A stretch of 64,000 bases of DNA from DASXHY01 sp036272195 (GCA_036272195.1 DATAZE010000021.1:1-64000), one strand, 5' to 3'; positions 52,008 through 62,389 are shown, counted from the stretch's first letter. Program-made: numbers and translations. The notes: generated by a model from the sequence alone, not told the origin.

Positions 52008-54713
52008 ATGAACACCAAAATCTTTCTTCCCCTGTTTGCTTTGCTGGCGGCGGCGGCTGTTTCGCACGGCGCGGAAACCGACGCCCCGGCGCGCGTGTTT
52101 CCCCATCCCGACCGCATCCGTTACGACCGCAAATGCCTGACGATTGACGGCAAGGATGTGTTCATCTACAGCGGGGCGTTTCATTATTTCCGTTGCCCGA
52201 AGGAATTATGGCGCGACCGCTTCCAAAAAATCAAAGACGCCGGCTTCAACGCCGTCGAGACCTACATCGCGTGGAATTGGAGTGAACCGCAAATGCCCGC
52301 GAGCACCAGCGATTTGTCGAAGGTTAACGTCTCGGACTTCGATGAATGGATGACGATGGCGGAACAATTTGGATTGTACATTATCGTCCGGCCCGGCCCG
52401 TATATTTGCGCCGAATGGAACACTGGCGGCTTTCCGCAATGGTTGTTGACCAAGAAACCCGCTGGCTGGAATGGCACCTGGTTGCGCAGCGACGAACCAG
52501 AGTATCTCGCCTGGTGCAAACATTGGTACGACGCCGTTTGTCCCGTGATTGCGCGGCATCAAATCACGCGCAAACAACCCGGTCAGCCGGGCGTCATTCT
52601 GTTCCAGATTGAAAATGAATACGACTACGCCGGTTTTCCCGACAGTGTGAAAGTCAACCAACTCACTGCCCTCGCCGCCGACGCGCGGGCGGACGGCATC
52701 GATGTGCCGCTGTTTACCTGTTGGTCGCATCAGGTGCGCGGTTCGACCAACGCCTTGCTGCGCCAGGTGTTCGATTCCTGCAATTTTTACCCGCGCTGGA
52801 ATGTCCAGAACGAGTTGCACCCCGCCATCGGCAAATTGCGCGCTCAACAACCGGACGCGCCCCTCATGACGACGGAATTGCAGGGCGGATGGTTTTCCAA
52901 TGTCGGCGGCCAGTTAAGCGAAGACCAGGACGGCGTCACCGCGGCTCAGATCAACAACATCACGCTGTGCGCCATCGAGCAGGGCGACACCTTGATGAAT
53001 TATTACATGCTTTTCGGCGGTTCGAATTTAGGCGATTGGGGCGCGCGCGACATCACGACCACTTACGATTACAACGCGCCCCTTCGCGAGTGGGGCGGGG
53101 TGGGGGACCGCTATCAACGTGTATGGGCCATCGGCCATATGCTCCGGGAACACGGCTCAAAACTCGCGCTCACGGAACTGGTCGATTGCGATGTGACCGG
53201 GACGCAGAAGGACGTGATCGTCACCCTGCGCCGCGCGGCGGATGGGAGCCGCTACCTGTTTGTCCGCACCACCCAGCATACCGAGGCGCTGGAAGGCACC
53301 GCCCACGTCCGTCCGAAGACCAGCGGCGAAAGCCAGGAAATCGATTTTGATTATCAACTCGAACCGTTCGGCGCAAAAATTCTTTATCTCCCGCCGGGCG
53401 TAAATGATGCCGCGCACGGTGAGTGGCTGCCCAAGGCGGCGCCCGCTATTGAACGCCCCACCGAATTGCCGCCCAGCGTCAATATCACCACCGCTTTGAG
53501 TCACAGCGACCCGGGGCCGTCGCATTGGGCGGCGATTTCGGCTGACGAAGGGCTCGCGCAGGCTGGCATTTATGATAACCGCTTTGTTTTTTATCGCGCC
53601 ACAGTTTCCACCGCCAACGAGTCCAATCTGGTAGTTGATTGTCCGCGGGGTGATGGAGTGCTGGCCGCCACCGATGGCAAACGATTGGAGCGTGCGAGCA
53701 GTTCGGGAAGCCACGCGGATTTTGTTTTGCCCGGGACTTCGAGCCAGGTGCTGTTGCTTTATGAAAATGAAGGGCACGCCAACGGCGGCAGCGACATGGA
53801 ACTTCCCTGTGGCATTCTCAATGCGCGCGTCGCCAAAGATCCGTTTTCCATTGGAAAAATGATCGGCGGCTGGCGGATGCACGACGTAAGCGGCCCGGGC
53901 CAGCGCCCTGAAATCGCGCCCGGGTTCAACGACGCCAGTTGGCCCGCAGTCGCGGTGGACAAAGAAGAAGCGGATCAATTGCATTCCGGTGAGACGGCGG
54001 TTTTCCGCGCGCAAATTGAATTGACCGACGAGGATTTGAAGGACGGCAAATTAAATTTGAACTTTGCGCGGATTGACGACCAGGGATGGATTTATGTCAA
54101 CGGCGAGGAAATCGGTGAAGCCACCGATTGGTCGCGCCCCTATTCGTTCGGCGTCTCCGGGCATTTGCACGCCGGTACGAATGTGATCGCCGTCATCGTG
54201 CGCAACGGCGACGGTCCCGGCGGACTCGGGGTGCCCGGCCTGAATCGCAAGGCGGAAGGATCGCAAATCGCTCTCGAATTTGGCGACGCCGCCGGCATCA
54301 GTGGAAAATGGTGGGAGCCGCGCTTCAACGACAAGAGCTGGGAATCCGTGGCCATCGGTGGTGAAACGGCGCCGGCCAAATCCGACGCATTGCTCACGTG
54401 GTATCGCATGAAATTCAATTTGCAGCCGCCCAAACCCGGAGTGTGGGTGCCCTGGCATTTGCGATTGAATGCGACTGGCAACGGCTTTCTCTATCTCAAC
54501 GGCCACGCGCTGGGTCGCTACTGGGAAGCCGGGCCGCAGCACGACTTTTTCCTGCCGGAATGCTGGCTTCACTTTGGTCCCGGAGAGGCGAACGTGCTCA
54601 CGTTAAACCTGCGTCCGCTCCGCCAGGGCGCGAAGATTCAATCCGCCGCCGTCGAGCCTTATGGGGACTTTGCGGAAGTCAGGCATTCGTCGGAGACGGT
54701 GGGAAAGAATTAA
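52008..54713 (+). CDS. Secreted GH35 beta-galactosidase
   Basis: 901 residues with a signal peptide (MNTKIFLPLFALLAAAAVSH). The GH35 barrel has FIYSGAFHYFRCPKELWRDR, FNAVETYIAWNWSEP, IIVRPGPYICAEWNTGGFP, the acid/base motif ILFQIENEYDYAG (Glu204) and the nucleophile motif LMTTELQGGWFSN (Glu290). Beta-sandwich domains follow (about 480-890), including a jelly-roll near the end (NGHALGRYWEAGPQHDFFLP). The enzyme removes terminal beta-galactose from glycans or polysaccharides. It stands alone on the plus strand, convergent with the RND efflux genes. Confidence 0.95.
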   Translation: MNTKIFLPLFALLAAAAVSHGAETDAPARVFPHPDRIRYDRKCLTIDGKDVFIYSGAFHYFRCPKELWRDRFQKIKDAGFNAVETYIAWNWSEPQMPASTSDLSKVNVSDFDEWMTMAEQFGLYIIVRPGPYICAEWNTGGFPQWLLTKKPAGWNGTWLRSDEPEYLAWCKHWYDAVCPVIARHQITRKQPGQPGVILFQIENEYDYAGFPDSVKVNQLTALAADARADGIDVPLFTCWSHQVRGSTNALLRQVFDSCNFYPRWNVQNELHPAIGKLRAQQPDAPLMTTELQGGWFSNVGGQLSEDQDGVTAAQINNITLCAIEQGDTLMNYYMLFGGSNLGDWGARDITTTYDYNAPLREWGGVGDRYQRVWAIGHMLREHGSKLALTELVDCDVTGTQKDVIVTLRRAADGSRYLFVRTTQHTEALEGTAHVRPKTSGESQEIDFDYQLEPFGAKILYLPPGVNDAAHGEWLPKAAPAIERPTELPPSVNITTALSHSDPGPSHWAAISADEGLAQAGIYDNRFVFYRATVSTANESNLVVDCPRGDGVLAATDGKRLERASSSGSHADFVLPGTSSQVLLLYENEGHANGGSDMELPCGILNARVAKDPFSIGKMIGGWRMHDVSGPGQRPEIAPGFNDASWPAVAVDKEEADQLHSGETAVFRAQIELTDEDLKDGKLNLNFARIDDQGWIYVNGEEIGEATDWSRPYSFGVSGHLHAGTNVIAVIVRNGDGPGGLGVPGLNRKAEGSQIALEFGDAAGISGKWWEPRFNDKSWESVAIGGETAPAKSDALLTWYRMKFNLQPPKPGVWVPWHLRLNATGNGFLYLNGHALGRYWEAGPQHDFFLPECWLHFGPGEANVLTLNLRPLRQGAKIQSAAVEPYGDFAEVRHSSETVGKN

Positions 54714-54749
54714 ATAATATACTGACGACTGACGTTTTTTTGATCCGCG

Positions 54750-57700
54750 TTAAGCAACTTTTTTCACCCTGCCGCGTCCCACCGAGCGCAGGATGAAATA
54801 AGTCACAGGCGTCGCCACCAGCGAAAGCAAAACGGAAATGCACAACGCGCCGATGACCGCCACGGCCAAAGGCCGCAGCATGTCCGCTCCCGCGCCAATT
54901 CCAAATGCCAGCGGCAGCATCCCCAGCGCGGCGGCGAGGGAAGTCATCAATACCGGACGCAGACGGCGATGGCCGGAGCGCACGAGGGCGTCGGCCAAAT
55001 CCGCGCCCTCCGCCTCCATTTGCTGCACAAAATCCAGCATGAGAATTCCGTTTTTCGCTACGATCCCGACGCCAATGATCGCGCCGAGAAAGGAAACAAC
55101 GTTCAAAGTGATTTCCGTCACCCACAACGCGATGACCGTGCCGAACATCGCGAGGACCGCGCCAAAAACAATCGAGATCGGCTCGTTGAACGAACGAAAT
55201 TCAATCAACAGCACGATGAACACGAGCAGGATGGCCGCGAGCAACACGGCCACGAGGTTACGGAACGACTCTTGTTGTTGCTGATACAGCCCGCCGTATT
55301 CGACCGTGCCCGGCGGCAGCCAGTTATCCTTGCTCAACGCCGCCTGGATATCTTTCATGGCGCTGCCGAGATCGCGGCCTTCGAGCCGGGCCGTCACCAT
55401 CACGACCTGCCGCAAATCGTCGCGAACCAATTCCACTTCGCTCGGCTCGACGCTCACGTCGCAAACCTGCGCGAGGCGGACAATTGCGCCGCCGGGAGTT
55501 CGCAACGGCAGGTCGCGCAATTTATCGAGTTGGTTGACACTGTTCGTCTCCGCCATGACTCGAATATTGACGACCCGATCGCCTTGCAGCACGTATGAGG
55601 AAATTGTCCCGAGCAACGCGGTGTTTGCAGTGTCGGCGATGTCCTGTGCAGTGAGGCCAAAACGCTGCGCCTCCGCGCCCCGCACACGCAAATTGATGGA
55701 CGGACCGGTTTCCGTCAGGCCGTTGAACGTGTCCACCACGCCGGGAATTTTTTGAATCTGCTGCTCGATCCGTGGCGCGGTTTCCTTCAGCCAATTCAGG
55801 TCGGACGAGAACAATTTGATTTCGATCGGGTCGGGTGTCAGTTGCAAGTCGCCGACCACGTCGGTGAGAATTCCCGGGAATTCCCAGCGCATCATGGGAA
55901 ATCGCTCGGCAAAGGTGTGACGCAATTCGGCAATGACTTCCTCGGTGGTGTGTTTGCTCTTGGGCTTCAGCTTCACCGCGAAATCCCCGCGGTACGGTTC
56001 GGTGATGAACATGCCCAGTTCCGTTCCCAGCCGCCGCGAATAACCCTCGATATCCGGGTTGGCGCGCAGGATTTCTTCGGCCTGGCTCAGGACGCGTGAA
56101 GTCTCGGTTAGACTGGTTCCCGGCGGCGCCCAATAATCAATCACAAAACCGCGTTCATCGAAGTCCGGCAGAAAATCCGTTTGTAATTGTTGATAAATAA
56201 AAATTCCCAGCACAAAAATCAAAACGCAGCCCAGCAGCGTAAGCCAGCGATACCCCAGCGCCAGGCGCAAGGCGCGCTCGTAGACGCGCAGCCCGCGCCG
56301 GAGCAGAAATCCGCCGTCGGTGTCATTCGGCGCCTGGCCGTGCTCCAGCTTTTCCCGGCCGCGAATGAGCCAGCCCGCCAGCGAGGGCGTGAGCGTCAGT
56401 GCAAGAAAAAGGGACGTCAGGAGGGATACCACCATGGTCAAAGCCAGCGCGCGGAAAAAAACACCGGTGACACCCGTCAGAAACGTGAGTGGCAAAAACA
56501 CCACCACCGGCGTGAGCGTCGAGCCAATCAGCGGATGAAAAATTTCGCCGACCGCTTCCTGGATGCCTTCCAGCTTGGGTCGGCCGGCCGCAACTTTTAC
56601 GAACATCGCCTCAACCACCACGATCGCGTCGTCGATGATCAGCCCGATGGACGCCGCGATTCCGCCCAGGGTCATCATGTTGAAACTCATTCCCGCCAGT
56701 TTCATCGCCACGAATGTGATGAGCACTGAAATCGGGATGGTGACGATCGCGGTCAATACACTGCCCCAGTTTTTCAGGAAGAAAAAGAGGATGATGACCG
56801 ACAGAATCAGCCCAAAAATAATCGCGTCCCAGACGCTGCCAATCGAATCACGCACGAATTGAGATTGGTCGTAAAAAAATCCGAGGTGCATGTCGGGCGG
56901 TAATTCCTGTCGGAGCTTGTCCAATTGCGCCTTCAATGCGTTTGCGATGTCCAATGTGCTGCCGTCCGGCTGGCTCTGGACATTTAGCAAAACCGCATTG
57001 CGCCCCTGCGCCGTGACCACCGTCCACGCCGGCGCAGGGCCGCGTTCGATGCGCGCCACGTCCTTGATTGGCACCGGATGATTGCCCTGGACTTCGATGA
57101 CCACGTTCCCGATTTCCTCCGGCGACCGCACACGTCCATCAACCGTCGTGAGATAAAGATGATAGTTTTCTTCCATCATTCCCGCGGGCGCGATGAGGTT
57201 GTTTTTCGTCAACGCGCCGCTGACTTGTTGCATATCCAGATGCGCCGCCTGCAATTTCAACGGATCAACGATGACGTGAAACTCCGGCACCTGGCCGCCT
57301 GTGATCTCCACCTTGGCCACCCCGGGAATTTGCAGGAAGCGCGGCTTGAGTTTGTAGTTGGCCGTTTCCCACAAATCCATGATGTCACGATTGGAACTCG
57401 TCAGGCTGATGCCGATGATGGGAAACACGGAAAACGTCAGCCGCGCAACTTCCGTTGAGGCGCTCGCCGGCAGATCAGCGCGGATTTCCGCCAGGCGCCC
57501 GAGCACATAAAGCTCCGAACGCTGCATGTCCACCTGCCAGTTGAAAAAAATGTTGATCTCCGCCGAACCGCGCTTGGTCGCGGAACGTACGGAAATCGCG
57601 CCGGGAATTTCCTTCATGGCCTCCTCGATCGGGCGCGTGACCGTCGCCATCATTTCATCCGCCGGCATGATCCCGTTGTTCACGATAATCACGATGCGCG

Positions 57701-57845
57701 GGAAATCTGTTTGCGGAAACACGGAGGAGGGCAGGTGTAGCGCCGAAAAAATTCCCCCCAGGCATAACACCACCGCGATGAACGCAATGGCCAGCGCGTG
57801 CCGCGTGGCGAACCGGCCCATGAATGAAGTGGCAGGGGGCTTCAT
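54750..57845 (-). CDS. RND efflux transporter, inner-membrane permease
   Basis: 1031 residues in the RND layout of 12 helices with two large periplasmic loops. Landmarks are the first helix and VFPQTDFPRIVIIVNNG, the proton-relay pair in TM4 (IGLIIDDAIVVVEAMF, two Asp), and Lys in TM10 (GVGIVAKNGILMLDFVQQ). These match the HAE-type and related drug/solvent pumps more than the Met/His-rich metal (CusA) type, but substrate cannot be fixed. It is the last gene of the leftward outer-membrane protein - adaptor - permease operon and overlaps the adaptor by four bases. Confidence 0.93.
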   Translation of the reverse strand: MKPPATSFMGRFATRHALAIAFIAVVLCLGGIFSALHLPSSVFPQTDFPRIVIIVNNGIMPADEMMATVTRPIEEAMKEIPGAISVRSATKRGSAEINIFFNWQVDMQRSELYVLGRLAEIRADLPASASTEVARLTFSVFPIIGISLTSSNRDIMDLWETANYKLKPRFLQIPGVAKVEITGGQVPEFHVIVDPLKLQAAHLDMQQVSGALTKNNLIAPAGMMEENYHLYLTTVDGRVRSPEEIGNVVIEVQGNHPVPIKDVARIERGPAPAWTVVTAQGRNAVLLNVQSQPDGSTLDIANALKAQLDKLRQELPPDMHLGFFYDQSQFVRDSIGSVWDAIIFGLILSVIILFFFLKNWGSVLTAIVTIPISVLITFVAMKLAGMSFNMMTLGGIAASIGLIIDDAIVVVEAMFVKVAAGRPKLEGIQEAVGEIFHPLIGSTLTPVVVFLPLTFLTGVTGVFFRALALTMVVSLLTSLFLALTLTPSLAGWLIRGREKLEHGQAPNDTDGGFLLRRGLRVYERALRLALGYRWLTLLGCVLIFVLGIFIYQQLQTDFLPDFDERGFVIDYWAPPGTSLTETSRVLSQAEEILRANPDIEGYSRRLGTELGMFITEPYRGDFAVKLKPKSKHTTEEVIAELRHTFAERFPMMRWEFPGILTDVVGDLQLTPDPIEIKLFSSDLNWLKETAPRIEQQIQKIPGVVDTFNGLTETGPSINLRVRGAEAQRFGLTAQDIADTANTALLGTISSYVLQGDRVVNIRVMAETNSVNQLDKLRDLPLRTPGGAIVRLAQVCDVSVEPSEVELVRDDLRQVVMVTARLEGRDLGSAMKDIQAALSKDNWLPPGTVEYGGLYQQQQESFRNLVAVLLAAILLVFIVLLIEFRSFNEPISIVFGAVLAMFGTVIALWVTEITLNVVSFLGAIIGVGIVAKNGILMLDFVQQMEAEGADLADALVRSGHRRLRPVLMTSLAAALGMLPLAFGIGAGADMLRPLAVAVIGALCISVLLSLVATPVTYFILRSVGRGRVKKVA

Positions 57846-58906
57846 TTCTCCGGGGCCGCGGAATTGGTGGAGGTACTGTCAGCGGCGGTGGAATTTTCCG
57901 CCCGAATTTTTGCCTTGTCCGGGAATCCGTAGGCACCGACCGTCACGACGGAATCGCCTTCCTTCAAATCGCCGCCCGCGATTTCAACCCACCCATTCTC
58001 CCGCAATCCCGTGGTCACGGGCACTTGCGCTCCCTCGTCGCCTTTCACCAGCACGACGAAACTTTTGCCGTCGTCACCCGTGACCACGCTTTCCGCTGGC
58101 GCTGCCAGGCAATTCGTGTGGGCCGCCGTGACAATTCTCAACGGCACGAATTCACCCGGACGCAAGCCGCTATTGGACGCGAGGGAGGCGCGCAATAAAA
58201 CCGTGCCATCATTGGTGTCCACCGCCGGGCTGATGAAGCCCAGCGTGGTGGTGAGGGGCGTCGAAGTCAAAATCTCGACGTCCTGGCCAGTCTTGAGGCC
58301 GTCCGCCTGGGACGACGGAACCTGCGCGCTAATGCCCAGCCGGTCCAGATCGATTACTTCCGCCACGACGGTATTTGCGTCCACCGCCGCGCCGAGCCGG
58401 GCAGTGATGCGCGTCACCGTGCCGGAAACGGGTGCGCGAATTTCCAACGCGGCAAGTTGCGCTTCGGCATCCTGCAAATTTTTTAGCGAAGTGTTTTGTC
58501 CGGCGAACAATTGTTTCTGCCGCTCCACTTCCGCTTTGGCATAAGCATGGGTCGCCGCTGCTGAATCCAATTCCACCAGCACGTCGCCTTGTTTGACTTG
58601 CTGGCCTGCGACGCCCGCCACCCTGGTCACGATGCCAGCCATCGGGGCGGCCAGTACGCCTCCGCCGGATGGTTCGTTTGGCGTCGCAGGCATCGGTTCA
58701 ACCGTGCCGTAACTGCTGATATAACTATGCAGGGTCGTGCGTTTGAGCGTGCCAGTCTGGACACTGATGAGCGGCGTCACATTTTCCGGCGGCGCTGCGT
58801 CGTCGTCTCCGCCGGTGCCGGACTTGTGCAATTTGGTCAGCGCAAAAATGCCCGCGCCCGCGCAAAGGACCATCACAATGCCGATGATGATTTGTTTCAG
58901 TTTCAT
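57842..58906 (-). CDS. RND periplasmic adaptor (membrane fusion protein)
   Basis: 354 residues. One N-terminal helix (IIIGIVMVLCAGAGIFALTK), then the lipoyl-like half motifs (GIVTRVAGVAGQQVKQGDVL and LEIRAPVSGTVTRITARLGA), a short helical hairpin with LFAGQNTSLKNLQDAEAQLA, and the beta-barrel and membrane-proximal domains. It links the permease with the TolC-like channel. The hairpin is short, as in adaptors of the CusB/CzcB and ArcA-like type. Overlap by four bases with both neighbours shows a tight operon. Confidence 0.92.
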   Translation of the reverse strand: MKLKQIIIGIVMVLCAGAGIFALTKLHKSGTGGDDDAAPPENVTPLISVQTGTLKRTTLHSYISSYGTVEPMPATPNEPSGGGVLAAPMAGIVTRVAGVAGQQVKQGDVLVELDSAAATHAYAKAEVERQKQLFAGQNTSLKNLQDAEAQLAALEIRAPVSGTVTRITARLGAAVDANTVVAEVIDLDRLGISAQVPSSQADGLKTGQDVEILTSTPLTTTLGFISPAVDTNDGTVLLRASLASNSGLRPGEFVPLRIVTAAHTNCLAAPAESVVTGDDGKSFVVLVKGDEGAQVPVTTGLRENGWVEIAGGDLKEGDSVVTVGAYGFPDKAKIRAENSTAADSTSTNSAAPEK

Positions 58907-60336
58907 TTTTGAGTTGCGGGAAGATGATTTCTCGCCGCCGTGCGGATCGCCTCCGCCGAAAGAGTTAAAGGGCTCTGAACCGCGTCCTCCAATGCGCCCA
59001 GCGCCGTTTGCGCTTTGACCAGCGCGTCCAGCTTATTTTGCGCGCCGGTGTAGAATGACACCTCCGCATTTGCCAGAGTCAGCCCGTCGGCCTCTCCCAG
59101 GTGCGCCTGGGCGCGGACCGAACCCAGTTGCCGCTGCAAATCGTTGGATAAAGTTTTTGCCATGGCGGATTTTTGCAGCGCCGCATCGTAACCCGCCAAT
59201 GCGCCGTCGATTTCGGAAATCGCGCCGGCCTGGACCGTGAGAAAATGCGCTGCAGCCTCCGCGCGTTTTGCCTTCGCTTCGGCAATGCCGCCCTGGTTTT
59301 GATTCAGCACCGGCAAGTCCACGGTGAGTCCAAGCGTCCATTTGTTGTCGGTCTGATCAAGCTCGTAACCCGGATTCAAATGCACGTCCGGATACTGCTT
59401 GGCGATTTCCAATTGCAACGCAGACTGGCTGGCGGCGTATTGGGCGAGCGCGCCACGAATGTCGGCTCGGTTCAATGCGGCATCGCGGCGGACTTCCGGC
59501 GCAGTCAGGGCCCTCGGCAATTCCGTCAGCGCGCCGAAATCAAATTCGACCCCCTCCAGCGCCTGCGTCGGCACGCCAATCGTCCCGGCCAATTGCACCC
59601 GCGCCTGCTTGATTTGGCCCCGCGCGTCCTGCAGCGACAATTGGGTCGTCTCCTCCGCAATCCGCGCCTGCGTCACGTCAAAACTTGAAATTACCCCGAC
59701 CTCCAATTGCCCCTGTAACAAACGCACCACATTGCTCTGCGCCGTTTCCTGATGCTCCAGCAGCGATTCATTTTCACGCGCGGCATATAAATTCAGGAGG
59801 GCGGTGCGGATGTGGCTGCGCGCCTGCCATTCGGCGGAAACTAAATTCCATTTTGCCGCTTCGGAACTGGATTTAGCCTGCGCGATCCGTTTGCTGCGTT
59901 TGCCCACGGTTTCCAGCGGAATGTCAAAACTCACTCCGGGAATCCACGGCGGCGAACTGGAAGTATCGTAAGTCGGCGACGCAGTGAGCGTTGGATTAGG
60001 CCGCTCGCCCGCCGTGACTTCCGCGGCTTGCGTGGAGGCAAATTGCGCGCGCGCCTCCGCAAGGGCGGGCTGATAATAAAATGCCGCGAACGTCAACGCA
60101 TTCAAATCCCACGCGCGACAAGGCCATTCGGCGACAACCTGGTTTGTCCGCAAAAACGCGCCCAAATTTTCATCGGTCAACGAGCGCGCGTCGAAATGCT
60201 CGACCGTGGTCTCCGGCGAAATCGGCTCGGACTTGAAATGCGCGCAACCCGCGAGCAATGCCGTTGCTGCCATGAGCGGCCGGAATCTCATGCCCGGCGT
60301 GCTCTGGCGCCTTGCCGGCGGCGTTCGGCTGCCCAT
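58903..60336 (-). CDS. TolC-family outer-membrane efflux lipoprotein
   Basis: 477 residues from ATG 60336; a start at 60291 (MRFRPLMAATALLAGC) would give a shorter signal. The lipobox LLAGC shows lipidation and outer-membrane anchoring. Two repeated helix-beta parts typical of outer membrane factors: ALAEARAQFASTQAAEVTAG with LNLYAARENESLLEHQETAQ, and ALNRADIRGALAQYAASQSA with TLANAEVSFYTGAQNKLDAL. It is the first gene of the three-gene efflux operon (outer factor - adaptor - permease) and overlaps the adaptor gene by four bases. Confidence 0.9.
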   Translation of the reverse strand: MGSRTPPARRQSTPGMRFRPLMAATALLAGCAHFKSEPISPETTVEHFDARSLTDENLGAFLRTNQVVAEWPCRAWDLNALTFAAFYYQPALAEARAQFASTQAAEVTAGERPNPTLTASPTYDTSSSPPWIPGVSFDIPLETVGKRSKRIAQAKSSSEAAKWNLVSAEWQARSHIRTALLNLYAARENESLLEHQETAQSNVVRLLQGQLEVGVISSFDVTQARIAEETTQLSLQDARGQIKQARVQLAGTIGVPTQALEGVEFDFGALTELPRALTAPEVRRDAALNRADIRGALAQYAASQSALQLEIAKQYPDVHLNPGYELDQTDNKWTLGLTVDLPVLNQNQGGIAEAKAKRAEAAAHFLTVQAGAISEIDGALAGYDAALQKSAMAKTLSNDLQRQLGSVRAQAHLGEADGLTLANAEVSFYTGAQNKLDALVKAQTALGALEDAVQSPLTLSAEAIRTAARNHLPATQK

Positions 60337-60576
60337 GTTGATTTCATATAAATTCTTTCGGGATTTCGCGACTTTTCTTTTTAAGAGGCTGGCTCTCGCT
60401 GCGCCAGCACAAACCTGCACATGACAGAAATTTCATATTCGTTTTGCCGTGTATTTTTTTAAGCCAAAACACAACCTTGAAAAAAACGGAAATAAGTTTA
60501 AGAAAAGCATTCGTTATTTTGAGTCGCATTTCCGTCGCCGGTCGGCACGACAGTCAGGAATGAATTCCGAAATCCA

Positions 60577-61671
60577 TTGAAATCAATTTCGCCCATCACG
60601 AATCAATTACGACCAAACTGGGGGCTCCTTTTGCTCACGCTTTGCACGTTTTTTGTTCTCCTCGGCAGCCGCGCTTTAAATGAGCCTGACGAAGGCCGTT
60701 ACGCCGAGATCGCCCGCGAAATGATCGAAACTGGCGATTGGCTGACCCCGCATTTCTGGTATCTGCCGCATTTCGACAAACCCCCGCTCACATACTGGCT
60801 GGTCGCGGCATCGATGAAGCTGTTCGGCCAGAACGAATGGGCTGTGCGCCTGCCTGTTGCTTTGGCCGGCCTGAGCGGCGTCTGGGCGGCGTGGCTTCTC
60901 GCGCGTTCCATCGGCGGACCCCGTGCGGGACGCTGGAGCGTGCTGATTCTACAAACGAGCTTGTTGTACTTCACCATGTCGCGAATGCTCACCACGGACA
61001 TTTTTTTGACGCAATTCGTCGCGTGGGCGATTTACTTTTTCTGGCGAAGCTGGGTGTGTTTGAAAAATTCCCCGGCGGCGGGGCGGTTTTGGGGATGGCA
61101 CCTTGCCGGGTGGCTGGCGATTACGCTCGGTTTTTTGATCAAGGGACCGATCGCCCTGGTCATTCCTCTCGTGGCGATAGTGTCCCTGGCCGTTTTGCGG
61201 CGGAAAACATTTTTCCAAAAGCGCATTCTTTTCGTCGGTTTGGTTGCCGGCCTGTTTTTGTTTTTGATTCTGGCCGCGCCTTGGTTTCTCGCCGTCAACC
61301 GCCGCATTCCGCAGACGTTGGATTACATGCTTTTTCACCAGGCGGCGGGCCATGTGCTGGGCAAAAACATCAAGGGCCGTGGCGGCTCTCCATTTTATTT
61401 TTTTGCCATCCTTGCCGCGGGCCTGCTGCCGTGGACGTGGTTATTGGGTTGGCTATGGCGACGCGCGCATTGGCGGAAAATGCCGGAGATTCAACGGGAT
61501 GGCTGGTTGCTCCTTAATATCTGGGCCGTGTTCACGTTCACACTGTTCAGCGTCACCCATTCCAAACTGCCCGCTTATATCCTGCCGATGTTTCCCGCGA
61601 TGGCCGCGTTGCTGGCCGTGCGGTTTTTTGCTGAACCACACGATCAGCATTTCAATCTGGCGCCGCCCTAG
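60577..61671 (+). CDS. ArnT/PMT-type glycosyltransferase, N-terminal part (ends at an amber codon)
   Basis: 364 residues of a membrane glycosyltransferase of the GT-C fold (GT83/ArnT-like). The first loop has the catalytic-type NEPDEGRYAEIAREMIETGD, followed by FDKPPLTYWLVA and many helices. Family members transfer sugars from polyprenyl-phosphate to lipid A or other acceptors. The frame stops at TAG (61669-61671), but continues open in the same frame into the next entry; a CAG-to-TAG change would explain it, and the sum (about 574 codons) is a normal ArnT-like length. The first codon is TTG; no good ribosome-binding site was seen. Confidence 0.85.
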   Translation: MKSISPITNQLRPNWGLLLLTLCTFFVLLGSRALNEPDEGRYAEIAREMIETGDWLTPHFWYLPHFDKPPLTYWLVAASMKLFGQNEWAVRLPVALAGLSGVWAAWLLARSIGGPRAGRWSVLILQTSLLYFTMSRMLTTDIFLTQFVAWAIYFFWRSWVCLKNSPAAGRFWGWHLAGWLAITLGFLIKGPIALVIPLVAIVSLAVLRRKTFFQKRILFVGLVAGLFLFLILAAPWFLAVNRRIPQTLDYMLFHQAAGHVLGKNIKGRGGSPFYFFAILAAGLLPWTWLLGWLWRRAHWRKMPEIQRDGWLLLNIWAVFTFTLFSVTHSKLPAYILPMFPAMAALLAVRFFAEPHDQHFNLAPP

Positions 61672-61689
61672 GTTTGGCGGTGGTGCGCC

Positions 61690-62301
61690 GTGAGTCCGCT
61701 GTTTCTGCTGATTGCTTTTTCCCTGGTGCTGCCGCCTGTGTATCACGTCACCCTGCCGCGTTGGATGAATTGGCAGGCGCCGGTTGTTGCCATGGCAGCC
61801 GTGGCGATATTCTGGCTGTCAAGAATCTGGCCCGCTTCCAAACGCGCCGTCGCGGCCGTCGCAATCGCGATTTTTTCACAACTTGCCGTTGTCCACGAAG
61901 CCTCGTGGTTTGAAACCGATTTCAAATACAATCAAACTTTGAAACAGTTGGGGGCTTCACTTCGGGAAAATTATCACACCGGCGATGCCGTGATGTGCTT
62001 CGGGCCTTTACCGGAAGGACTCCCGTTTTACTCGGGCGGAGTGATATCCGGCACGAATCGTCCAGTTTTTGCCAGGATGAATCTTACCCGGTTGCCATTC
62101 GAATTTCCCGGCAACCAGGAGCGTATGGGTGGGCTTCTGTTGTCCACGGACGATGCCGTCGTACAATTCCTTGCTGGAAACCAGCGCGTCCTGGTCGTCG
62201 CCATGGATCGGCCGCCCGAGGCCGCTCAAAAAGCATTGCGGAATCTGCCGCTGCATGTCGTGGCCCGGTCCGGCAATTGGGATTTGTTATCCAACCGTTG
62301 A
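61690..62301 (+). CDS. ArnT/PMT-type glycosyltransferase, C-terminal part (same frame after amber codon)
   Basis: 203 residues from a GTG at 61690, in the same reading frame as the preceding 364-codon gene. It has two to three hydrophobic helices (LFLLIAFSLVLPPVYHV, VVAMAAVAIFWLSRIW) and then a soluble domain (about residues 75-200) of the type found at the C-terminal end of ArnT-like proteins (GDAVMCFGPLPEGLPFYSGG; LLSTDDAVVQFLAGNQRVLV). Alone it would lack the catalytic loop, so it most likely is the second half of one gene, either through read-through or as part of a pseudogene. Confidence 0.75.
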   Translation: MSPLFLLIAFSLVLPPVYHVTLPRWMNWQAPVVAMAAVAIFWLSRIWPASKRAVAAVAIAIFSQLAVVHEASWFETDFKYNQTLKQLGASLRENYHTGDAVMCFGPLPEGLPFYSGGVISGTNRPVFARMNLTRLPFEFPGNQERMGGLLLSTDDAVVQFLAGNQRVLVVAMDRPPEAAQKALRNLPLHVVARSGNWDLLSNR

Positions 62302-62389
62302 ATGGAAATCGTGGTTGATGCTCTCAAAATGACAGAGAATTCATTTTGGTTTCGTTGGGGAACCGTCAAAAATGTTCTAAACTCCACTC

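Noticed and set aside
54714..54750. Terminator after GH35 based on the TTTTTTT run
   Set aside because: CTGACGACTGACG before the T-run is a direct repeat and does not form a hairpin.
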